Shown here: positions 18,790 to 25,452 of the stretch, piece after piece
Position numbering within the stretch: position 1 is the first letter of the stretch
Layout: every line of letters starts with the position of its first letter
Assembly: GCF_017573505.1 (NCBI RefSeq)
Contig: NZ_JAGEOJ010000002.1
Coordinates: forward strand, 372,001 to 436,000
Length of the DNA: 64,000 bases
Source: Actinomadura barringtoniae
Lineage (GTDB): Bacteria > Actinomycetota > Actinomycetes > Streptosporangiales > Streptosporangiaceae
Direction: 5' to 3'
Made by a program: the position numbers and the translations under genes
The notes under the pieces: generated by a model
Told to the model about the DNA's origin: nothing
What the model saw: only the letters and a program-made list of their open reading frames with translations
The model's database searches: none

Positions 18790-19341
18790 ATGACCATTGA
18801 CGACCGCAGAACGGTCAGGATCTCCAAGTACCTGGCCAAGCATCTGCGCCACGAACCCGAACGCATCGGGCTCACCCTCGACTCCGCCGGCTGGACCTCG
18901 GTCGCCGCCCTGCTCGCCGCCGCCGAACGCCACGGCTTCCCGTTCACCCGCGCCGAGCTCGACCACGTGGTGGTGAGCAACGACAAGCGGCGGTACGCCT
19001 TCGACGAGACCGGCGAGCGCATCCGTGCCAGCCAGGGCCACTCGATCAAGGTCGACCTGGACCTCCCCGTGCAGCCACCGCCGCCCGTCCTCTTCCACGG
19101 AACGGTCGGCCGCTTCCTGGACTCGATCCGGTCCGAGGGCCTGCGGCCCATGAACCGCCACGACGTCCACCTCTCCCCCGACCGCGAGACCGCCGACCGC
19201 GTCGGCACCCGCCGCGGCAAGCCCGTCATCCTCGTGATCGACGCCGCCCGGATGGCCGCCGACGGCCACGAGTTCCGCGTCAGCGCCAACGGCGTCTGGC
19301 TCGTGAACGCCGTTCCCCCGGCCTATCTCACGTTCCCCTAG
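18790..19341 (+). CDS. kptA: RNA 2'-phosphotransferase (Tpt1/KptA)
   Basis: This 183-residue enzyme of the Tpt1/KptA family removes a 2'-phosphate from RNA using NAD+, yielding ADP-ribose 1'',2''-cyclic phosphate. Seen here are the N-terminal winged helix with SKYLAKHLRHEPERIGLTLD (R20, H21), GWTSVAALLAA, the RASQGHSIKVDL segment (R79, H84), LFHGT (H103) and a C-terminal ART-like fold with GKPVILVIDAARM. Residues match the known catalytic R-H-R-R type layout as far as it can be judged by eye. Bacteria lack the tRNA-splicing pathway that makes this substrate in eukaryotes, so its bacterial role (possibly RNA repair or NAD+-dependent modification) is unclear. It follows rpsT after a terminator. 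Confidence 0.92.
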   Translation: MTIDDRRTVRISKYLAKHLRHEPERIGLTLDSAGWTSVAALLAAAERHGFPFTRAELDHVVVSNDKRRYAFDETGERIRASQGHSIKVDLDLPVQPPPPVLFHGTVGRFLDSIRSEGLRPMNRHDVHLSPDRETADRVGTRRGKPVILVIDAARMAADGHEFRVSANGVWLVNAVPPAYLTFP

Positions 19342-19375
19342 ACCTCCGCCCCCGCCACCGACGATCATTGCGATC

Positions 19376-19798
19376 ATGCACTTCGAGATCACCGTGGAGA
19401 TCAAGGCATCGGCCGAGACCGTCTGGAACGTCCTGACCGACGTGGAGACCTGGCCGCAGATGACCGACTCCATCGAGAAGGTCGAGATCCAGGGCTCCGG
19501 CCCGTTCGGCAAGGGCAGCACCGCCCGCGTGAAGCAGCCCCGCCTCCCCGCCGCCGAGTGGACCGTCACCGACTTCGAGACCGGCAAGAACTTCACCTGG
19601 GCCTCCAAGAGCCCCGGCGTCACCACCACCGCCGGCCACGTCCTCACCGAGCAGCCCGGCGGCACCGTCACCGTCCGCCACATCCTCGACCAAACCGGCC
19701 CCCTGGCCCCCCTAACGGCCCTCCTCCTGGGCCGCCTCTCCCGCCGCTACGTAGAAATGGAAGCCCAAGGCCTAAAACGCAAATCCGAATCCGCCTAA
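19376..19798 (+). CDS. SRPBCC family (START-like) protein
   Basis: This 140-residue protein has the SRPBCC/polyketide-cyclase fold: the N-terminal strand and helix MHFEITVEIKASAETVWNVL, TDVETWPQMTDSIEKVEI, strands through GSTARVKQPRLPAAEW and a long C-terminal helix (LTALLLGRLSRRYVEMEAQG). Such proteins bind hydrophobic ligands; some act as SRPBCC-type toxins partnered by MT0933-like antitoxins, but the only such antitoxin here lies 39 kb away. It starts 34 bp after kptA on the same strand. Ligand unknown. Confidence 0.88.
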   Translation: MHFEITVEIKASAETVWNVLTDVETWPQMTDSIEKVEIQGSGPFGKGSTARVKQPRLPAAEWTVTDFETGKNFTWASKSPGVTTTAGHVLTEQPGGTVTVRHILDQTGPLAPLTALLLGRLSRRYVEMEAQGLKRKSESA

Positions 19799-19926
19799 CC
19801 CTCGCCACACAGCCCAGCACCCGCACAGCCCGACGAACGCACAGACCCCCGCGCGCAGTTCGCCGCAGCGACGCACGGCGCAGCAGCCCGCGTGCAGCCT
19901 CAACGCACGAACCGACGCCGCTCACG

Positions 19927-20262
19927 CAGACCAGCGCTCAGGCGGACCGGCGCACAGGCGACGCAGCGCTCGAACGGACCGGCGCGCGGACGAAGCAGCG
20001 CACGGGCGGACCAGCACTCGGGCGACGCAGCGCACAGACGAAGCAGCACTCGGATGGACCGGCGCACGGGCGGACCGGCGCACAGGCGACGCAACGCACA
20101 GGCGAACCGGCGCACGGGCGAACCGGCGCACAGGCGACGCAACGCCCGGACGGACCGGCGCGCGGACGAAGCAGCGCACGGGCGGACCAGCACTCGGGCG
20201 AAGCAGCGCACAGGCGAAGCAGCACTCGGATGGACCGGCGCTCGGGCCGAGCGGCACTCGGG
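19927..20262. repeat. 16-bp minisatellite, 21 units, with a 176-bp higher-order duplication
   Basis: The stretch divides exactly into 21 degenerate 16-base units of the form CGRACCGGCGCACGGG. Units 4-10 recur as units 15-21: the copies begin at 19975 and 20151, exactly 176 bases (11 units) apart. Because 16 is not a multiple of three, all frames stay open and give spurious reading frames on both strands. It fills the gap between the SRPBCC gene and the 3' end of holA. Confidence 0.95.
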
Positions 20263-20281
20263 GTTGCGTGGGCGGCGGGGG

Positions 20282-21232
20282 CTATCTGCCTCGGGCGGCG
20301 ACGATTTCGGAGACGGCCTTTTCCAGGGCGTAGGCGGCGTCGGCGGCGCCGCCCTTGACCTGCTCGTCGGCCGCGGCGACCGTACGGAGGGCCTGGGCCA
20401 CACCGTCACCGGACCAGCCGCGCAGCTGGCGCTGGACGCGGTCGATCTTCCAGGGTGGCATGCCCAGGTCCTTGGCGAGGGATGCGCCCCGGGCGCCGCG
20501 CGGTGCGCCGCCGACCTTGGCGAGCCCCCGTACGCCCTGGGCCAGGGCGCTCACGATCAAGACAGGCGCCACGCCAGTCGCCAGGGCCCAGCGCAGCTGC
20601 TCCAAAGCATCGGCGAGCTGCCCCTCGATCGCCTTGTCCGCCACCGTGAAGCCCGACACCTCGGCCCGGCCCCGGTAGTAGCGCGCGACCGCGGCGTCGT
20701 CGATCTTGCCGCCGGTGTCGGCGACCAGCTGGCTGCACGCCCCGGCCAGCTCGCGCAGGTCGTTCCCCACCGCGTCGAGCAGGTTCCGGGCGCCGTCGGC
20801 GGAGATCTTGCCGCCGTGCCGCCGGATCTCGGCGCGGACGAAGTCGATCCGCTCCCCCATCTTGGTGACCTTGGGGCATGTGACCTTGCGCGCGCCGGCC
20901 TTGGTCAGCCCGTCCACCAGCGCCTTGCCCTTGGCCCCACCGTGGTGAACGGCGACCAGCGCGACGTCGGGCGCCGGGTCCTTGGCGTACTTGAGCAGCT
21001 CGGCGGTCAGGTCCTTGCCCAGATCCTGCGCGGACCGCAGCACCAGAACCTTGCCGCCGCCGAACAGTGACGGCGAGGTCAGCTCGGCCAGCCTCCCCGA
21101 TTCCAGGCCAGTGATCTCGGTGACCTCGGTATCCGGGTCGTCCACCCGAGCCGAGGCGACGACCTCGCCGATCGCGCGCTCCGCGAGCAGCTCTTCTTCA
21201 CCGATGATCAGCGTGATGGGGTCCGCAGGCAC
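20282..21232 (-). CDS. holA: DNA polymerase III delta subunit
   Basis: This 316-residue clamp-loader subunit opens the sliding clamp. It starts VPADPITLIIGEEELLAERA and has the HolA features RLAELTSPSLFGGGKVLVLR, DVALVAVHHGGAKGKALVDG, a degenerate AAA+ core without Walker A, and a C-terminal helical collar (DALEQLRWALATGVAPVLI). The open frame extends upstream into a repeat array; I chose GTG 21232 because family proteins begin at this sequence, although no strong RBS precedes it. It lies between comEC and rpsT/lepA in the conserved order. Both flanks carry minisatellite arrays. Confidence 0.93.
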   Translation of the reverse strand: MPADPITLIIGEEELLAERAIGEVVASARVDDPDTEVTEITGLESGRLAELTSPSLFGGGKVLVLRSAQDLGKDLTAELLKYAKDPAPDVALVAVHHGGAKGKALVDGLTKAGARKVTCPKVTKMGERIDFVRAEIRRHGGKISADGARNLLDAVGNDLRELAGACSQLVADTGGKIDDAAVARYYRGRAEVSGFTVADKAIEGQLADALEQLRWALATGVAPVLIVSALAQGVRGLAKVGGAPRGARGASLAKDLGMPPWKIDRVQRQLRGWSGDGVAQALRTVAAADEQVKGGAADAAYALEKAVSEIVAARGR

Positions 21233-21395
21233 CCATGCAGCATGCCACGCCCCCACCCCTCCCCGCGCCGCGACCGCACGGGTCAAACCCAACACCACGG
21301 CCAGAACGCAAAGGCCCGGTCCAGAACGTGAAGACCCTGGCCGAACCACGACCGCAAGACAAGCCCCGACCACGCGGGCAGGACCACGACCGTGG

Positions 21396-21795
21396 GCCAG
21401 GACGTGAAAGCGCACGCCAGCCCGCGACAGGGGTCAGGACGTGGAAGCCGGGCCAGGACATGATGGCCCCGACCGGATCACGCGAGCCGGACTACGACCG
21501 CGCGAGCCAGAACGCGAAGGCACGGACCGGGACATGATGCCCGGGCCGGACCGCCACCACGCGAGCCACGACGTGTAGTCGCGCGCCAGAACGTGATGGC
21601 CCAGGCCGGAACACGACCGCGAGCCGTGCCACAACTGCGGGCCAGGACGTAAAGGCGCACGCCAGCACGCGACAGGGCGAGCCAGGGCGTAGAGGCCCGG
21701 GCCAGGACGTGATGACCCTGGCCGGACCGATCACGACCCCGCGAGCCAGGACGTGCAGGCGCGTGCCAGCAGGCGACCGCGAGGGCCAGGACACG
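21396..21795. repeat. 20-bp degenerate minisatellite upstream of holA
   Basis: The motif GCCAGGACGTG and variants recur at a 20-base step, for instance at 21525, 21545, 21565, 21585 and at 21641, 21661, 21681, 21701, 21721, then 21745, 21765, 21785. About 20 units fill most of the 612-bp gap between holA (start 21232) and the tetR gene (stop 21845). No gene or other signal is visible there. Confidence 0.88.
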
Positions 21796-21844
21796 GCGGT
21801 GTGGATCAGATGCGGCCACGCCCATCGGGAGGCGACGGCGTGGG

Positions 21845-22435
21845 TCAGGGCGTGGTGGCTGGGGTTGGGACGCCGATGTCGAGGAGGGCGGTGACCAAGC
21901 GCCTCAGGTCGGCTGGGTCGTCGGTGGGGACCGTGCCCGGTGTGGTGATCAGCGAGGCGATGATGCGGTAGCCCCATTCGACCAGTTGGCGGGCGTCGAC
22001 CTCCGGGAACTGCCGGTCGGTGATGGCCCTCGCGATGCGCGGTACGAAGAAGCCGTTCGCGCGGGCCAGGAAGATCCTCGCCCGGGTCGTGAACCATGGA
22101 ACGACCAGCTCAGGGTCGTCACGCAGCCCCTTCTGCAGGAGGGCGTGCTCCCTGGCGTACCCGACGATGAAGACGACCGTCTCGATGAAGCGCTCGCGCA
22201 GCGGTCCCGGTTGCGTCAGAACGGGCTCGGTCGCGGCGAAGAAGCGCGTGACCTCGCGGTGCAGCAGCGCCTCGACGATCGCGGTCTGGTCCCCGACGTA
22301 CTTGTAAACGGTCGGACGCGACAGGCCGGCCCGTTCGGCGATCACGGCGTGCAGGCGCGCGGTGTACCCCGACTCCAGGAGGCACTGTTCGGCGGCGTCG
22401 AGGACCCGCTCGCGGATCCCTTCGTCACTCGACAC
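21845..22435 (-). CDS. TetR family transcriptional regulator
   Basis: This 196-residue regulator has the N-terminal helix-turn-helix VLDAAEQCLLESGYTARLHA, AERAGLSRPTVYKYVGDQTA, followed by an all-helical ligand domain. I chose GTG 22435 because GGGAG lies about nine bases upstream; the frame stays open to 22501. It is divergent from the AurF-like oxygenase gene. Three copies of ACGTAAA/TTTACGT lie between the two genes and overlap a promoter, so it probably represses the oxygenase/monooxygenase operon. The inducer is unknown but is likely the operon's substrate. Confidence 0.92.
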   Translation of the reverse strand: MSSDEGIRERVLDAAEQCLLESGYTARLHAVIAERAGLSRPTVYKYVGDQTAIVEALLHREVTRFFAATEPVLTQPGPLRERFIETVVFIVGYAREHALLQKGLRDDPELVVPWFTTRARIFLARANGFFVPRIARAITDRQFPEVDARQLVEWGYRIIASLITTPGTVPTDDPADLRRLVTALLDIGVPTPATTP

Positions 22436-22519
22436 GGGTGAGCTCCCTCGGCTGATGAACGGTGACCTGGACCACACCCGGAGTGCATCACCCGAGGCCA
22501 CCGCTTACGAACGCGACGC

Positions 22520-22584
22520 GAACGTAAATTCTAGCCTTGACCTCCGCACCCCGGGCCCTTTACGTTCAGCCCAGAAACGTAAAT
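22520..22584 (+). promoter_or_regulatory. TetR operators and promoter of the oxygenase operon
   Basis: GAACGTAAA (22520-22528) and TTTACGTTC (22559-22567) are perfect inverted copies, and a third half, AAACGTAAAT, lies at 22575-22584. The likely promoter is TTGACC (22537-22542), 18 bases, TACGTT (22561-22566), so the -10 lies inside the second operator arm. Confidence 0.75.
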
Positions 22585-22606
22585 CCCCACGTCGGAGGGG
22601 GCTGGC

Positions 22607-23506
22607 ATGGCCCGCACTCAGAAGATCGTCGACCGCGAGGCCTCGGCCGAACGGCTGCTGAACGGTTCGGTCAAGCGCTCGTACGACCCGGTCGTCGACA
22701 TCGACTGGGACGCGCCGCTCGACCCCGACAAGTACTTCCTGCCGCCCAAGCTCATCTCCCTCTACGGAACGCCGATGTGGGACGGCATGACCCGCGCGCA
22801 AAGGATCGAGCTGTCGCGCCAGGAGATGGCCAACATCATGAGCGTCGGGATCTGGTTCGAGAACATCCTCAACCAGGCCCTGCTCCGCCGGATCTTCGAG
22901 CAGGACCCGACGTCCAGGCACGTTCAGTACGCCCTCACCGAGATGGGCGACGAGTGCCGGCACATGCTGATGTTCGCCAAGCTCATCGACGCCGTCGGCG
23001 CCCGCCCGTTCCGCCAGGACCCCGTCCGCCACCGCGTCGCCAAGAACCTCCCGTTCCTCTTCCGCGGCAACATGCTGTGGGTCGCCGCGCTGATCGGCGA
23101 GGAGATCTTCGACGCGCTCCAGCGGCAGATGATGAGCGACCCCGAACTCCAGCCGATCGTTCACCAGGCGATGCGCATCCACGTCGCCGAAGAGGCCCGC
23201 CACATCCGCTACGCCCGCGAGAGCATCGTCCGCCGCCTGCGCCACGCGAACCGCGCCGAGAAGGAGATCGTCGGCCGCCTGCTGGGGCTCGGCGGCCCCG
23301 TTCTGGCGCACCAGTTCGTCAACCGCGAGATGTACGAGCGCGCCGGCCTGGACGCCGCCGAGGCCGTACGCCAGGCCAAGGCCAACCCGCACCACAAGGC
23401 CGCCAAGCAACTGGGCTTCGCCAAGCTGCTGGCCTTCTTCGACGAGAACGACCTGATGCGAGGCCGTTCCAAGTCCCTCTGGCGAGCGACGGGCTTCGTA
23501 GCGTGA
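22607..23506 (+). CDS. AurF-like diiron oxygenase
   Basis: This 299-residue all-helical protein resembles the p-aminobenzoate N-oxygenase (AurF) family. A full ligand set is visible with AurF-like spacing: E85, E116-x2-H119 (in MGDECRHM), E165/E166, and H192-x3-E196-x2-H199 (in HVAEEARH). Related enzymes oxidise aryl amines or hydroxylate diverse metabolites. RBS GGAGGGGG precedes ATG 22607. The stop overlaps the GTG of the flavin monooxygenase (GTGA), so they are coupled and probably act on one pathway. The substrate cannot be told; a membrane desaturase-like role is excluded by the lack of hydrophobic helices. Confidence 0.88.
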   Translation: MARTQKIVDREASAERLLNGSVKRSYDPVVDIDWDAPLDPDKYFLPPKLISLYGTPMWDGMTRAQRIELSRQEMANIMSVGIWFENILNQALLRRIFEQDPTSRHVQYALTEMGDECRHMLMFAKLIDAVGARPFRQDPVRHRVAKNLPFLFRGNMLWVAALIGEEIFDALQRQMMSDPELQPIVHQAMRIHVAEEARHIRYARESIVRRLRHANRAEKEIVGRLLGLGGPVLAHQFVNREMYERAGLDAAEAVRQAKANPHHKAAKQLGFAKLLAFFDENDLMRGRSKSLWRATGFVA

Positions 23507-25419
23507 CCAACTCACCCACCCCCACCAACCACCCCGTCCCGCAACCTGGCCCCGCGCAAGACATCGTCGGCGTGCCGCTTCCAGCCGCGGGAGGCTCCGC
23601 GCCTCGCGCAGCCGACGACGGCGCGTCCGGCCCAGCCGACAGACCGACGCGCTCCAGCCACGGGCCGTCATCCGGCGGGCGGCGGCGTCATTCCGTGGTC
23701 ATCGTCGGGGCGGGCTTCGGCGGGCTGTGCATGGCGATCCGGCTCAAGCAGGCGGGGGTCGAGGACTTCGTCGTGCTGGAGAAGGCGGACGACGTCGGCG
23801 GCACGTGGCGGGAGAACACCTATCCCGGCTGCGGGTGCGACGTCATGTCGCTCATGTACTCCTACTCGTTCGCCCCCAACCGCAAGTGGACGCGCATGTA
23901 CGCGCGCCAGCAGGAGATCCTCGACTACATACGCCGGACCGTGGACGACTACGACGTCCGCTCCCACATCCGCTTCGGCAGCGAGGCCACCGGCTACGAG
24001 TTCGACGAGGCCACCGACGAGTGGGAGATCCAGACCTCCCAAGGCCCCTACCGGGCGCGCATCGTCGTGGCAGGCCCCGGCCCGCTCCACGTCCCGCACG
24101 TCCCCGAGTTCCCCGGCCTCCCCATTTTCGACGGAACGATCTTCCACTCGGCCGAGTGGGACCACTCGTACGACCTCACCGGCAAACGCGTCGCGGTGAT
24201 CGGCACCGGCGCGTCCGCGGTCCAGTTCGTACCGCGGATCGCCAAGACCGCCGCGCACGTCGAGGTCTTCCAGCGCACCCCGCACTGGCTGATCCCCAAG
24301 CTCGACCGCCGCCTCAGCGCTCCCGAACGCTGGCTGTTCCGGAACGTGCCGGGCGTGCAGAAGGCCTACCGCTACGCGATCTACTGGAGTCACGAGAGCT
24401 CGATCGTGGCGTTCATGAACCCTCGCTGGATGAAGGGCCTTGAGCTGCTCGCCCGCAACCAGCTCGAACGCCAGGTCAAGGACCCCGAGCTACGCCGCCG
24501 CCTCACGCCCGACTACACCATCGGCTGCAAGCGCATCCTGATCTCCAGCGACTTCTACCCGGCTCTCCAACGCCCCAACGTCGACCTCATCACCTCCCCC
24601 ATTGAAGCCGTCACCACCGACAAAATCCGTACCACCGACGGCCAGGACCACGCCGTCGACGCCATGGTCATGGCCACCGGTTTCGAGATCGGCGACCGTT
24701 TCGCAGACGAACACCTCGTGGGCCGCGGTGGCCTGCGCATCCAGGACGCCTGGCAGAACGGCATGGAGGCCCACCTGGGCGTGGCCGTCCATGGCTTCCC
24801 CAACTTCTTCCTCCTGATGGGCCCCAACTCCGGCGGCGGCAACCAGTCGATCGTCTTCGTCATCGAGGCCCAGGTCCGCTACATCCTCGGCTGCCTGCGC
24901 ATGATGGAACGCTCCGGTGCCACCCGCATCGAGGTCCGCCGCAGCGTCCAGCGCGCCTTCAACCAGTGGGTCCACCGCCGCCTCGCCGGCTCCGTCTGGA
25001 ACGCCGGCGGCTGCGACAGCTGGTACCTGGACGACCAGGGCGTCAACCGCGCCGCCTGGCCCGGCTCGAGCGCCTCGTACTGGCGCCGCATGCGCACCCC
25101 CGACCATCACGAGTACGACCTGACCAACGCCTCCTCCCGTACCGACGAGGACACCTACCGGGGCCCGGCGACCCTCATCACCCCCGACGAGGAGCTCCCC
25201 ATCGAGGTCCACCTGTCCGGCCACCTGCAGCCCATCGACGGCAGCTTCCGCTGGTACGGCCGCATCACCGCCGATGACAAGCTGGCCGCCCTCTCCACTA
25301 ACCAGATCCACCTCCGCATAGCCGATGGCCCCGCAACCCCCGCCCGCCTCACCGAGCAAGACCCCTGGGGCAACACCCGAGTAACCGGAACCGGCCCACC
25401 TCCCTACGCCCCCGCCTAA
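23503..25419 (+). CDS. Baeyer-Villiger-type flavin monooxygenase with C-terminal DUF4873
   Basis: This 638-residue protein has a disordered 62-residue head, an FAD site GAGFGG (69-74), the BVMO fingerprint FDGTIFHSAEW, an NADPH site GTGASAVQ, and conserved motifs IYWSHESS and GFPNFFLLMGPNS. The last roughly 95 residues (YRGPATLITPDEELPIEV onward) match DUF4873, a domain sometimes fused to such enzymes. It would insert oxygen into a ketone or oxidise a heteroatom with NADPH and O2. GTG 23503 overlaps the AurF-like stop. Pairing with a diiron oxygenase under TetR control suggests a degradation or detoxification pathway for one substrate; the substrate is unknown. Confidence 0.9.
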   Translation: MTNSPTPTNHPVPQPGPAQDIVGVPLPAAGGSAPRAADDGASGPADRPTRSSHGPSSGGRRRHSVVIVGAGFGGLCMAIRLKQAGVEDFVVLEKADDVGGTWRENTYPGCGCDVMSLMYSYSFAPNRKWTRMYARQQEILDYIRRTVDDYDVRSHIRFGSEATGYEFDEATDEWEIQTSQGPYRARIVVAGPGPLHVPHVPEFPGLPIFDGTIFHSAEWDHSYDLTGKRVAVIGTGASAVQFVPRIAKTAAHVEVFQRTPHWLIPKLDRRLSAPERWLFRNVPGVQKAYRYAIYWSHESSIVAFMNPRWMKGLELLARNQLERQVKDPELRRRLTPDYTIGCKRILISSDFYPALQRPNVDLITSPIEAVTTDKIRTTDGQDHAVDAMVMATGFEIGDRFADEHLVGRGGLRIQDAWQNGMEAHLGVAVHGFPNFFLLMGPNSGGGNQSIVFVIEAQVRYILGCLRMMERSGATRIEVRRSVQRAFNQWVHRRLAGSVWNAGGCDSWYLDDQGVNRAAWPGSSASYWRRMRTPDHHEYDLTNASSRTDEDTYRGPATLITPDEELPIEVHLSGHLQPIDGSFRWYGRITADDKLAALSTNQIHLRIADGPATPARLTEQDPWGNTRVTGTGPPPYAPA

Positions 25420-25452
25420 CAGCCCGACATGTTGTTGGGCGCGGGTGCGGGG

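Noticed and set aside
19900..20409. Open frames on both strands through the 16-bp repeat array
   Set aside because: The 16-base unit keeps every frame open; translations are repeats of RTGAQA or VRPCAA-like text with no start context.
19927..21795. The repeat arrays as a CRISPR locus
   Set aside because: Units are contiguous and degenerate with no unique spacers, and no cas gene is nearby.
21235..22097. Open frames through the 20-bp array upstream of holA
   Set aside because: They are repeat-driven (SWPAVV-like text) and have no RBS or conserved start.
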